A stretch of DNA of 64,000 bases, taken from assembly GCA_964472315.1 (NCBI GenBank), contig CAYYJS010000010.1:20117-84116 (forward strand). Reading direction: 5' to 3'. The DNA comes from CAYYJS01 sp964472315 (GTDB lineage Bacteria > Verrucomicrobiota > Kiritimatiellia > UBA8416). The notes beneath the pieces are model-generated. The model was given only the letters and a program-made list of their open reading frames with translations, did not search any database and had not been told where the DNA came from. Position 1 is the stretch's first letter, and each line of letters begins with the position of its first letter. This document shows positions 10,200-19,034 of the stretch, piece by piece. A program made the position numbers and the translations under genes.

Positions 10200-10688
10200 C
10201 TATGGATTGACTCGTTTGCCCAAAATCGAAAGACTGTATTCTTTTCTATCCATCTCAGCCACATTTGGAAGCTTGCCCCATTCCGAAAAACCAAACGACT
10301 GCAAGAGTCTGACACTGGGTTCGTTGTGCGAGAACACAAAACCCACGACCGTCTTGATCTTCAGCTTCGGCGTCATGTCCAACGCTTCAGCGAGCAGCAC
10401 CCGCCCCAGTCCCTTTCCTCGTTGTTCCGACGAAATGTAGATGCTGATCTCGGCGGTGTGATCGTACGCCGGGCGGCCGTAAAAGGACTGGAAACTGACC
10501 CAAGCAACAACTCCACCGTCTTGTTCATGAACCAGCAAGGGCCGCTTGTTGGGAACATGCTGCCGGAACCATTCCAGTCGGGACGCGACGCTGACCTCCG
10601 TGGTGTCGGCGGTGGACTGTCGAGTCGGCACGGTCGAGTTGTAGATTGCCACGATTGTCGGGAGATCGTTCTCAGTCGCCACTCTCAT
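10200..10688 (-). CDS. GNAT-family N-acetyltransferase (phosphinothricin acetyltransferase-like)
   Basis: A 162-aa GCN5-related acetyltransferase, probably transferring acetyl from acetyl-CoA to a small amine or antibiotic-like substrate. The acetyl-CoA motif is ISSEQRGKGLGRVLLAEAL, preceded by YDHTAEISIYI and followed by HNEPSVRLLQSFGF. This order resembles the PAT/Bar subfamily, but the substrate cannot be read from sequence. Base composition is visibly less GC-rich than the flanking genes. It lies between group II intron fragments with paired stem-loops just upstream of its start, so recent acquisition is likely. The ATG at 10688 is the only good start. Confidence 0.88.
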   Translation of the reverse strand: MRVATENDLPTIVAIYNSTVPTRQSTADTTEVSVASRLEWFRQHVPNKRPLLVHEQDGGVVAWVSFQSFYGRPAYDHTAEISIYISSEQRGKGLGRVLLAEALDMTPKLKIKTVVGFVFSHNEPSVRLLQSFGFSEWGKLPNVAEMDRKEYSLSILGKRVNP

Positions 10689-10712
10689 AATCAGTTTCTC
10701 TTTCTCATCACC

Positions 10713-10747
10713 GAACGTCAGCGTTCACCATGAGCCGCGTTAGCGGC
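10713..10747. repeat. two adjacent short stem-loops upstream of the acetyltransferase
   Basis: GAACG-tcag-CGTTC (10713-10726) and GCCGC-gtta-GCGGC (10734-10747) are perfect 5-bp stems with 4-base loops, 7 bases apart. The layout recalls recombination sites flanking integron-type cassettes, but the consensus core is not convincing. The bases 10748-10860 show nothing else I can name. Confidence 0.4.
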
Positions 10748-11129
10748 GCTAGGGTGCGACGCCGTGTTGTGTGCCGGGTATGCCCGGCATTTTATCGGTA
10801 CGCGCCGCGAGCGTACCAAATTCCAAACACGCGTCCAGCGTAGGCGACAGGCGGTTCGGAGATCAAGGAGTTAGTCCGATCCCAGGTAGGCAATGCCAAA
10901 GGGTAGCGGAAGGCAACTGTATCCTTGCGAGGGGAGCGGAAAGAGCAGCCCGCAGGGCAACAGGCTGCGCTGAAAGCGGGGCAGCGACCGGAGAGAGCGG
11001 CAACGCCGGAAGCGAATACGCGGGCCGATCGTACAGAGAAGCGGATATGAGGCGGAATGCATGGGACGAGGGTGCAACACAATCCAAAGTCCTCCAGTTG
11101 TCAAGGTGCATCACGTAGATCCGACGGTT

Positions 11130-11417
11130 ACGCGTGGAAAACAGCAGGGAACACCCCGGGAGATCCGCCCGGTGCCCCGCAAGGGGAAGGCAAGCCGCAA
11201 GGCAAAGCTGAACAGCGGGTGGAGAGCAACAAGGGGGCACCCGGTGTGGTCGGGATGATAACCGGACAGCTTCGCGAGTATCTGAGGAGACACTGGGAGA
11301 AGATCAAAGCTGGCTGCACTTTCGTTGTGGATATTGACCTGTCGATTCTTCGACCGGGTAAACCACGACTGGCTAATGGCTCGGCTGGCCGAGCGCCTGA
11401 TTGCACGCTCGTTATGA
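11130..11417 (+). pseudogene. group II intron reverse transcriptase/maturase, decayed remnant
   Basis: The frame starting upstream reads RVESNKGAPGVVGMITGQL and REYLRRHWEKIKAG (N at 11228), the RT-0 region of group II intron proteins. It then jumps to VVDIDLS (11324-11344), the start of RT block 3; the block 1-2 region that should separate them is missing. After a frame change at 11345 it continues FFDRVNHDWLMARLAERL and stops at TGA 11415-11417. Together VVDIDLS plus FFDRVNHDWLM is unmistakable for this family. The catalytic YADD block, maturase and endonuclease regions are absent. The structured, purine-rich sequence 10860-11130 may be intron domain I, but I cannot fold it here. From 11418 to 11691 no gene is visible. 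Confidence 0.85.
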
Positions 11418-11691
11418 GTCCAGAGCAAAAGACCCTGGCTACCCTACCACCTTCTCTACCAATGATCTTGACGTTCAGCACCGCTTCTGCCACGCTCACG
11501 CTCATGACAACGGCGCGTCAAAGCGGGGTCGGCATATTTCTGCCGGTGCGGGCCGGTGCCATCCGAAAAGCGATTTCTATTGGGCATTCCGGGCAGGTGA
11601 CACCGATTCCGGGATCAGACCGGACAGTCGTCGGGGCGAACCGGCGCGATGATTCACGGGTTGCGAAAGTGTCTGGCAAGGAGGGGAAACC

Positions 11692-14600
11692 ATGAAGATG
11701 ATCCTGCTTCGATGTAGAAAGGTCAGTCGTCGGTTGCTGATCGCCGGACTGCTGTGTGGGACGGGGCTTGTGCAGGGTGCGACGTTCTCGGTCTCGCCCT
11801 CAAGCGTCAGCAACACATACGCTGGTCAGGTCGCACTTCAGATCGACGGATTGACCGCCGGCGAGACGGTCGCGATCAACAAGTATCTCGACGTCAACAC
11901 CAACGGCGTCATTGACGCGGCGGACTGGCTGGTGCAGAGCTTCCGGTTGACGGACAACCAAGCCAGCGTGATCGGCGGCGTGACAAACATCAATGTTCCC
12001 CGCGATGGGAGTCCGGCGGACGGAGCGATTACGGCCGATCTAGGCCTGCGGTCGGCGGGTATTTCACAGACATTCGTCGGTCAGTATCTCTATGAACTTT
12101 CCAGCCCGACCGACCACTTTAGCGCCTTGACGGATGCCTTTGCGGTCGTCAACGCCGCTTACGATCAGGGGTTCACCGGCCTGGTTCAATGCAACGGCAC
12201 GAACATCCCCTACGCCGGTGTTCTGGTGTTCGGCAACGACGGCGAACTGCTTGGCAAGACGGTGGCGGACGGTTCCGGTACGTACACGATTCAGGTCGCC
12301 CCCGGTGTTTACCAGTTGGGGGCGTTCAAGGACGGGTACGTATGTGACATGGGCACGCTGCCGTCTCTCGCCTTGGGCTCGGGCGCCCCCATCACCACGA
12401 ATGTGAACCTGCTCCCGACCACGCGAATCATTTCAGGACGATGCGTTGACGCCACCAATTCCGGCATTGGATTGCCGGGCATGCCGGTGGTCGTGCAGTC
12501 TTCGGACAACCTGCTCGCCATTGGGTTCACGGCTACCAACGGCGCTTTCACTGTGCCCGTCACCGCGAGTGGGTGGGGAGTGGGGGTGGACGACCAGACC
12601 CTGTCATCTTACGGCTATCTCAGTTTTGAGGACCAGTCGCCGATTGATACGACCACGGGCAGCGTGTCAGGTGTGGCCATTGCCTTCCCCAGGGGGACTG
12701 CGCTGTTCTACGGCACCGTCAAAGACGACCAAGACCACCCACTGGCCGGGCTCAGCCTCAATGCCGAGGACGGCGGGGACTTCTATTCGGAAACGCAGGG
12801 CGTAACCGATACAAACGGCAATTACGCGATCGCCGTCCTGGCCGGGGTGTGGCACGTGAAGCCCAGCAACAACAGTCCGGGGTATGGCAGTTATCTGTTT
12901 TCCGGGGTCAATACCAACATCACGGAGGACCAGGCATCGCGCGTCGATTTCACGGGTTGCATTGGCACGACTATCAGCGGTTGCATACGGGGTGGCGGGG
13001 CTCCGCTGGAGGGGATCAATGTTCAGGCGGGCACCATTATCTTCCAAGAGGGCGGCGGATGGGACTGGCAGCAAACCTATCATGGCGACAGCACGGATTC
13101 CGATGGCCGCTATAGCCTTAACGTTCCGCCCGACACCAATTACTTTGTAAGAGTCAATCTGCCCCATGGATCGTCCTGGTTGGGCCAGTTCTACAGCAAC
13201 GCCATGGATGCTGTCGGCGCCACGGTGGTTGTCGCCTTGACCAACGCGGCGGCCACGAACATCGACTTCAATCTGCAGCAGGGGGCAAGCGTCAGCGGCC
13301 GGGTGAAGGGCGGCAACGTTCGCCTGAGTGGGATCAATGTCGAGGTAGGTACCATCACCTTCCATGACGGCGGCGGATGGGACTGGCAGCAATCCTACCA
13401 CACGGATACGGATTCGAGCGGCAACTACTTGGTTACCGTTCCGCCCGGCACCAACTACTGCGCGCGGGCCCGTCCGCCCGAAGAATCCGCTTGGTTCGAT
13501 CAGTTCTACGACCATGTTTCAGATGTTTTCAGCGCCACGGCATTCAGTGCCCTGACCGACGCCCCGGCCACGAACATCAACTTCGACCTGGAGCAAGGGG
13601 CGGTCATCAGCGGACGTGTGCTGGGCGACGGCTCGCCTTTGGGAGACGTTTGGATTCAGGTGGGCCTCCTGAGGACGAACGCGTGGGGCAACTGGCAGTG
13701 GCAATATGTGGAATCCGCCAACACGGATGGCAACGGCATTTATTCGACTGTCGTGCCGCCCAACATCGCCTATGCCGTGCAATATATGCATCAGGACGGC
13801 GACCCTTGGCTAAGGCAGTTTTACAGTAACGTAACGGAAGAGGCCCATGCGACACTCGTGACCCCGCTTGCGAATGCTCCGGCCACGAACATCAACTTCG
13901 ACCTGGAGCAAGGGGCTGTCATCAGCGGACGTGTGCTGGGCGACGGTTCGCCTTTGCAAGACATTGGGATTCAGGTGAGCCTTGGCAGCACGAACGAGTG
14001 GGGCGTCTGGATGTGGCAACATCATGTGGGATCCGCCAGCACGGATGGCAATGGCGACTATTCGATTGTCGTGCCGCCCGACTGCACTTATGTCGTGCAA
14101 TACGCGCCTGATTCAGACAACGCCCCTGGCATCTCTTGGGTTCGGCAATTTTATAGCAACACAATTGCTTTGGCCGATGTGACACCCGTGACGCCGATCA
14201 CAAGTGCGCCGGCCACGAACATCGACTTCAACCTGCAGAAAGGGGCCATCGTCAGCGGCCGCGTACTGGGCAACGGCAATCCGCTGTATAACATCGGCGT
14301 GAATGTAGGCACCCTCAACTTTGAGGGAGGCTGGGAGAATCTCTATTACAGCGGTACGGATACCAACGGAAACTACAGCGTTGTCGTCCCGCCCGGCACC
14401 AACTACTGTGTGCAGGCTGGTCCGCCCGGTGGATCCCCCTGGCAGGGCCATTACTACATTGATGCTGCGGATCCTTCCAACGCCACAGTAATTGCGGCCT
14501 TGACCAATGCCCCGGTCACGAACATCAACTTCAACCTGCGGCGGGTGTCTTCAGGCTATGACGCATGGGCCGCCGACATTACCAATGGTTTGACCAACTT

Positions 14601-14961
14601 CAACGACTGCGCGACCGGCGATGGTTATCCGAACCTGCTGAAATACGCCACCGGCTCAAGCCCCACGAACCCGGATGATCGCGCTCGTATGAATTGCGGA
14701 CTAAGCAACCGATTGTTCTCGCTGCGGTTCAATCGAAACACGAACGCGTTGGACGTGACCCTGATTGTCGAAGGCATAGACTCCCTCTTAGACTACGCTG
14801 CATGGAATGGCGTCGCGACGAATTTGGATGGCTCCTGGGGCGGAGCGCCGAACGTGACGGAAACCGGTACGACGAACCCTGTCAGGGTAACGGTACAGGA
14901 CACGGTTCCCGCAGACGGCGCACCGAGCCGCTTCCTCCGCCTTCGCGTGACGCGGCCCTGA
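11692..14961 (+). CDS. large secreted protein with tandem carboxypeptidase-regulatory-like repeats
   Basis: A 1089-aa protein starting after a strong GGAGGGG ribosome binding site. Residues 1-29 form a signal peptide (LLIAGLLCGTGLVQGA). An N-terminal region with a dockerin-like acidic stretch (DVNTNGVIDAADW) precedes several carboxypeptidase-regulatory-like or Cna-B-like beta-sandwich domains. From about residue 425 to 950 there are five tandem ~105-aa units, each starting near [IV]SGRV.GDGSPL and containing DT..NGNY....PPGTNY, a QFYSN motif and PATNI.F.L. The C-terminus (NGLTNFNDCATGDGYPNLLK) resembles terminal modules of exported PVC proteins. No catalytic motif is evident, so the protein is probably a surface or extracellular scaffold. 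It could be a type II secretion substrate, but that is speculation. Confidence 0.85.
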   Translation: MKMILLRCRKVSRRLLIAGLLCGTGLVQGATFSVSPSSVSNTYAGQVALQIDGLTAGETVAINKYLDVNTNGVIDAADWLVQSFRLTDNQASVIGGVTNINVPRDGSPADGAITADLGLRSAGISQTFVGQYLYELSSPTDHFSALTDAFAVVNAAYDQGFTGLVQCNGTNIPYAGVLVFGNDGELLGKTVADGSGTYTIQVAPGVYQLGAFKDGYVCDMGTLPSLALGSGAPITTNVNLLPTTRIISGRCVDATNSGIGLPGMPVVVQSSDNLLAIGFTATNGAFTVPVTASGWGVGVDDQTLSSYGYLSFEDQSPIDTTTGSVSGVAIAFPRGTALFYGTVKDDQDHPLAGLSLNAEDGGDFYSETQGVTDTNGNYAIAVLAGVWHVKPSNNSPGYGSYLFSGVNTNITEDQASRVDFTGCIGTTISGCIRGGGAPLEGINVQAGTIIFQEGGGWDWQQTYHGDSTDSDGRYSLNVPPDTNYFVRVNLPHGSSWLGQFYSNAMDAVGATVVVALTNAAATNIDFNLQQGASVSGRVKGGNVRLSGINVEVGTITFHDGGGWDWQQSYHTDTDSSGNYLVTVPPGTNYCARARPPEESAWFDQFYDHVSDVFSATAFSALTDAPATNINFDLEQGAVISGRVLGDGSPLGDVWIQVGLLRTNAWGNWQWQYVESANTDGNGIYSTVVPPNIAYAVQYMHQDGDPWLRQFYSNVTEEAHATLVTPLANAPATNINFDLEQGAVISGRVLGDGSPLQDIGIQVSLGSTNEWGVWMWQHHVGSASTDGNGDYSIVVPPDCTYVVQYAPDSDNAPGISWVRQFYSNTIALADVTPVTPITSAPATNIDFNLQKGAIVSGRVLGNGNPLYNIGVNVGTLNFEGGWENLYYSGTDTNGNYSVVVPPGTNYCVQAGPPGGSPWQGHYYIDAADPSNATVIAALTNAPVTNINFNLRRVSSGYDAWAADITNGLTNFNDCATGDGYPNLLKYATGSSPTNPDDRARMNCGLSNRLFSLRFNRNTNALDVTLIVEGIDSLLDYAAWNGVATNLDGSWGGAPNVTETGTTNPVRVTVQDTVPADGAPSRFLRLRVTRP
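12961..14545 (+). repeat. five tandem ~315-bp coding repeats
   Basis: Units start near 12968, 13288, 13603, 13918 and 14245. The third and fourth are nearly identical at the DNA level over their junctions: the 38-base stretch beginning CCGGCCACGAACATC at 13564 recurs exactly at 13879, 315 bp later. This indicates recent in-frame duplication and potential for copy-number change by recombination. Confidence 0.8.
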
Positions 14962-14974
14962 GGGCTTCGTTGAG

Positions 14975-15036
14975 GGGCGTCAAGGGACAAGGGCGTCAAG
15001 GGCCAGGCCATCAGGGCGTCAAGGGCCAGGCCATCA
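14975..15036. repeat. short 23-bp tandem repeat in the gap after the repeat protein
   Basis: Two perfect copies of a 23-bp unit starting GGGCGTCAAGGG (14991-15013 and 15014-15036) follow a partial copy at 14975-14986. They lie in the 372-bp gap between the repeat protein and the convergent ABC permease. No gene or clear terminator is visible in the rest of that gap (15037-15333). Confidence 0.7.
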
Positions 15037-15333
15037 GGGCGGAATTCTGCATGAAGGCCGCCCAGAATGAGGTGATGTAATGCGTTGATGATTGGTGGCT
15101 TACGAGCACGAGCGGGAACCATTTCGACTATTTTCCGGAAATCCGGCCCCCTCGTTACTTCAAGGGTATGTCCCAGCCATCAGGTACCGCACCAACGGCC
15201 GGTGACACCGGAAATGGCAGGAATCTGGCCAGTTCCGGGCACTCCACCCTTCAAAATCCGACTCGTTCCCCGCCACACTCGTCAACTGCCGCGATCCTCG
15301 CGCGCAGATGGCCTGTCCCTTCTCCACCTCGCG

Positions 15334-16305
15334 TCATGCGCGCCGATGTCGCAGACGGTCCAGGCCGACGGCCAGGACGATGATGCAGCCGGTGACGATT
15401 TCCTGGACCCAGTTCGGGATGCCGATTCCGCCGCCGGGCAACTCGATCTGCGCGCATCCGCTGCGGATGACGGTCATGATGAGGGCGCCGATCAGACTGC
15501 CGAGTACCGACCCCTCGCCGCCGGCCAGACTGCCGCCGCCGATCACGACGGCCGCGATCACATCGAGTTCCTTGCCCTGGGCGACGGTCGGATCGCCGAC
15601 CGTCAAACGCGAGAACTGGAGCAGGCCGGCGAGTCCGGCAAACAGGCCGCCCAGCGCATACACGAGCAACTTGACGCGGTCGACGCGTATGCCGCACAGA
15701 CGCGCCGCGAGCGGGTTGGAGCCGACGGCGACGATGTGACGCCCCACCGCGGTGTAATGCAGCATGCCGGCCACGGCCGCCGCCAGCGCCAGCAGCAGCC
15801 ACACGCCGCCCGGCAGGCCCCAACCGGCGCCGGCCGCGAGCAGGTCGTTCAGCCATGTCAGCGGGGCATCGATCTTCTGTTCGCCGGCAATGCCTTTGGC
15901 GGCGCCGCGGATGATCAGCATCATGCCCAGCGTGACGATAAACGGCACGATGCGCAGCCGCGTCGCCAGCAAGCCGATGCAGAGACCGGCCGCGAGACCG
16001 GCCAGAACCCCGGCGGCGCCGGCCAGCCAGGGGGCGACCCCGTGGACGAGCATCCAGGCGATCACCACCGTCGTCAGGGCGATCGTCGAACCGACTGACA
16101 GGTCGATACCCCCGGACATGATGACCAGGGTCATGCCCAGGGCCGCCGTGCTGACGATGGCGGACTGGCGCAGAATCGTCTGCAGGTTTCCCAGCGTGCG
16201 GAAACTGGGCGCCGTGACGCAGGCCAGAATCAGGTAGATCGCGATCAACCCGAGGATCGGCCCGAGGGTGGTAGCCAGCGTTCGTACGGTTGCGCGGAAC
16301 GGCAT
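15334..16305 (-). CDS. ribose/sugar-type ABC transporter permease (RbsC-like)
   Basis: Integral membrane channel subunit of a CUT2-type sugar importer. The 323-aa product has 8-10 hydrophobic segments and family signatures GMTLVIMSGGIDLSVGS, IVPFIVTLGMM, GSNPLAARLCGI and VVIGGGSLAGGEGSV. The ATG at 16305 follows GGGAG and is preferred over an upstream ATG at 16332. It lies 48 bp downstream of the ATPase gene in the operon binding protein-ATPase-permease. The substrate cannot be told; family members carry ribose, xylose, galactose or autoinducer-2. No sugar-metabolism gene is adjacent. Confidence 0.93.
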   Translation of the reverse strand: MPFRATVRTLATTLGPILGLIAIYLILACVTAPSFRTLGNLQTILRQSAIVSTAALGMTLVIMSGGIDLSVGSTIALTTVVIAWMLVHGVAPWLAGAAGVLAGLAAGLCIGLLATRLRIVPFIVTLGMMLIIRGAAKGIAGEQKIDAPLTWLNDLLAAGAGWGLPGGVWLLLALAAAVAGMLHYTAVGRHIVAVGSNPLAARLCGIRVDRVKLLVYALGGLFAGLAGLLQFSRLTVGDPTVAQGKELDVIAAVVIGGGSLAGGEGSVLGSLIGALIMTVIRSGCAQIELPGGGIGIPNWVQEIVTGCIIVLAVGLDRLRHRRA

Positions 16306-16353
16306 TTCAATCTCCCGTAAACGGTGTTCCATGTTTCGTCGAGTCCATCATCG

Positions 16354-17922
16354 TCACGTCTGCCCGGTCGCCGCCATCATCAACGACTGTTGGTCCCATT
16401 CGGCGACCGGGCGGGGAGCGCCGAGGACGCCGCGGCACATCACCGCGATGCGGTCGCAGATGCCGAGCAATTCGGGAAGATAGCTGCTGACCATGAGCAC
16501 GGCGCGCGGCGCGCGACCGTCGGCGGGGTCCCCGGCGGCCAACGCATCGATCAACGCGTAGATCTGGGCCTTGCTCCCGACGTCGATGCCGCGGGTCGGC
16601 TCGTCGAGCAGCAGGACGTCGACGTCGTGGTGCAGCAAGCGCGCCAGCGCGACTTTCTGCTGATTGCCGCCGGAAAGCCCGGCGACGGGTTGGTCGGCAT
16701 CGCGGCATCGGATGCCGAGGCGGTCGATCCAGCGCCCGGCGGCCCGTCGTTCGCGTGCGGGAAGCACGAGCCCGGCCGGTCCCAGGCCGCGCAGGCGCGA
16801 AAGGGTGATGTTCGCCCGGACCGGCAGATTCGTCGCAAGCCCTTCGTCCTTGCGATTCTCGCTGAGGAGTCCCAGTCCCACCGCCAGCCGCGCATGGGGC
16901 GAGGACGCCGTCTCGACGCCGGCCATCCGTACGGCGCCGGACGCGATGGGCGCCAAGCCATAGATGGCGCGCAGCAATTCCGTACGGCCGGAGCCGACGA
17001 GTCCGGCGATGCCCAGCACCTCGCCGCGATGCAGTACGAAGTCGGCGGCGACGGGCAGGGGCGTGCCGCGCAGACCGCGGACCACGAGCAACGGTTCGCC
17101 GCGGACGCGTGCCGAGCGCGGGTAGAGCTCATCGATCCGCCGGCCGACCATCAGCCGCACCATATCGTCCGGCGTATGCCCGCGCGTGGCGCCGGAACGG
17201 ACCGTGCGGCCGTCCCTCAGCACGGTAAAGCGGTCGGCGATATCGCGTACCTCCTCCAGAAAGTGCGAAATGTAGACGATGGCGTGTCCGCGCCCGCGCA
17301 ACCGGCGCACGAGCGCGAACAGGCGTTGCGCGTCTTCGCGCGTCAAGCTGCTCGTGGGTTCGTCCAGCACGAGCACGCGACACCCATTGGCCACGGCGCG
17401 GGCGATCTCGACAACCTGCCGGACGGATATGGATAACTCGGACACCGGCCGCCGGGGATCGATGTCGCCGTGCCCGAGTTCGGTCAACGACCGGACGGCG
17501 CGGTCGGTCGCCCGCGCGCGGTCGATCAGTCCCCAGCGCCTCGGTTCCAGTCCGAGCGAGATGTTCTGCTCGACCGACAGGTGCGGGACGAGCGACAGTT
17601 CTTGATAGATCATCGCGACGCCGAGACGGCGCGCCTCGAGGGGCGTGCGGGGCCGGTACGAAGCGCCTGCCAGGCGCATCGTGCCGCTGTCGGCGTCTTC
17701 GGCGCCCGACAGGATCTTCATGAGCGTGCTCTTGCCGGCCCCGTTCTCGCCGACCAAGGCATGCACCTCGCCCGGATGCACGGCGAAAGTCACATCCGAC
17801 AGCGCCTGGGTCGGCCCGAATCGCTTCGATACGGCCCGCATCTCGATCAGGGGTTCTTCCGCGCCGGGAATGGCCCCGGCGTCGTCGGATGGTTCCGGCG
17901 CTCTGTCCCCGGTGGCGCTCAC
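16354..17922 (-). CDS. sugar ABC transporter ATP-binding protein, two nucleotide-binding domains (RbsA-like)
   Basis: The 522-aa cytoplasmic ATPase is a tandem duplication, as usual for CUT2 transporters. The first domain has Walker A LVGENGAGKSTLMKIL near residue 60 and Walker B VLVLDEPTSSLT. The second has the usual degenerate P-loop (GLVGSGRTELLRAIYG), signature AGLSGGNQQKVALARLL and Walker B VLLLDEPTRGIDVG. The start is GTG at 17922, overlapping the stop of the binding-protein gene (GTGA), so translation is coupled. The 25-residue N-terminal extension is acidic and probably unstructured. Confidence 0.95.
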   Translation of the reverse strand: MSATGDRAPEPSDDAGAIPGAEEPLIEMRAVSKRFGPTQALSDVTFAVHPGEVHALVGENGAGKSTLMKILSGAEDADSGTMRLAGASYRPRTPLEARRLGVAMIYQELSLVPHLSVEQNISLGLEPRRWGLIDRARATDRAVRSLTELGHGDIDPRRPVSELSISVRQVVEIARAVANGCRVLVLDEPTSSLTREDAQRLFALVRRLRGRGHAIVYISHFLEEVRDIADRFTVLRDGRTVRSGATRGHTPDDMVRLMVGRRIDELYPRSARVRGEPLLVVRGLRGTPLPVAADFVLHRGEVLGIAGLVGSGRTELLRAIYGLAPIASGAVRMAGVETASSPHARLAVGLGLLSENRKDEGLATNLPVRANITLSRLRGLGPAGLVLPARERRAAGRWIDRLGIRCRDADQPVAGLSGGNQQKVALARLLHHDVDVLLLDEPTRGIDVGSKAQIYALIDALAAGDPADGRAPRAVLMVSSYLPELLGICDRIAVMCRGVLGAPRPVAEWDQQSLMMAATGQT

Positions 17923-18917
17923 TCCAGCCAGGCCGCGAAGTCGGGTTTCAGCAGGTTCCGAACGGCGGGGTCGTCCATGTTCTCCAGCGTCGCCACCCGC
18001 GAACCGGTGTCGATACGCTTTTCGATCGGTTCGCCGCGGAGGTGGCGGACCATCGTCACGACGCCGAGATACCCCATGTTCATCGGGTCCTGGAGGACGA
18101 GACCATGGATCTCGCGCGCGGCGAGCGCCTGGACCAGTTTCTCGGAACTGTCGAACCCGACGAACTTGACCTTGCCCGCCAGTCCGGAGTCCTGCAGGGC
18201 GCGGAGCATGCCGAAGGTTGTCGATTCGTTCGGGCAGAAAATGCCGTCGATAACGAGGCCCCCCTCGGCGGTTTTGAGCGGGGCCAGCAGATTCTCACTG
18301 GCCCTGTAGGCGCTCTCGGTCGTGGCCCCGCCATACTGGTTGGCGCTGACGACCACGATCCCGGGCGTCTCGGCCATCGCATCCATGAACCCCTGCTCGC
18401 GATTCATGGTGCTGGCCGAGCCTTCCTGATAGCGCAGCATCGCCACCTTGCCCGTCGGGCCGACGAGTTCGGCAAGCCGTTTGCCGCCCTTGTAGCCGCC
18501 GAGCCTGTTGTCGGTCGAAACGAAGCTGATGTGGTCGTGGCTCTGGAGATCGGAGTCGATGATCGCAACCGGGATGCCGCGTCGGGTGGCGCCGGCCACG
18601 GGCGCCCGCAATGCGACGTCGTCCAGGGGCGCCAGCACGATGCCGGCGACGCCGAGGTTGACCATGTTCTCCACGACCTCGATCTGCGCGTCGCGGTCGT
18701 CCTCCTTCAGCGGGCCTTTCCAGACGATATCCACCCCGAGTTCGCGAGAGGCTTTCACGGCGCCGGCATGGATCGACTTCCAGAACTCGTGCGTCGTGCC
18801 CTTGGGGATGACGGCGATGCGGGTCGCGCGTGTTTCCGGCGCCTTGCCGCAGCCGGGCAGGACCAGCGCGCACGCGGCGGCGAGGGTGAGAACGATGGCG
18901 GTCGTACGACTGAGCAT
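17919..18917 (-). CDS. sugar ABC transporter substrate-binding lipoprotein (RbsB-like)
   Basis: Periplasmic binding protein of the transporter, 332 aa. The ATG at 18917, preceded by GGGAG, gives a lipoprotein signal peptide with lipobox LPGC near residue 22. The type I periplasmic-binding fold begins IAVIPKGTTHEFWKSIHAG and includes VAGIVLAPLDD, VAIIDSDL, FVSTDN and FVGFDSSEKLVQAL. The PKG.TH.FW opening is typical of sugar or autoinducer-2 binding proteins. First gene of the three-gene operon; the 117 bp up to the convergent-spaced kinase gene end probably hold its promoter, but no clear -35/-10 pair was seen. Confidence 0.93.
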   Translation of the reverse strand: MLSRTTAIVLTLAAACALVLPGCGKAPETRATRIAVIPKGTTHEFWKSIHAGAVKASRELGVDIVWKGPLKEDDRDAQIEVVENMVNLGVAGIVLAPLDDVALRAPVAGATRRGIPVAIIDSDLQSHDHISFVSTDNRLGGYKGGKRLAELVGPTGKVAMLRYQEGSASTMNREQGFMDAMAETPGIVVVSANQYGGATTESAYRASENLLAPLKTAEGGLVIDGIFCPNESTTFGMLRALQDSGLAGKVKFVGFDSSEKLVQALAAREIHGLVLQDPMNMGYLGVVTMVRHLRGEPIEKRIDTGSRVATLENMDDPAVRNLLKPDFAAWLE

Positions 18918-19034
18918 GGCACACTCCCTGTTCGGGTTGTTTCTCGGCGAGCCAGACAGGCGCGCCCCGCTATGGTTGCTCCGACGCGGGGCATCATAGG
19001 TAAGCGCGGGGCGGAAGTCCACCGCGAACGATGC

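Noticed and set aside
11418..11691. Continuation of the 11057-11695 frame as a real protein
   Set aside because: The frame mixes RT residues read in and out of phase, then low-complexity text; it is a product of decay.
14975..15036. CRISPR array
   Set aside because: Only two adjacent perfect copies with no spacers and no cas genes.
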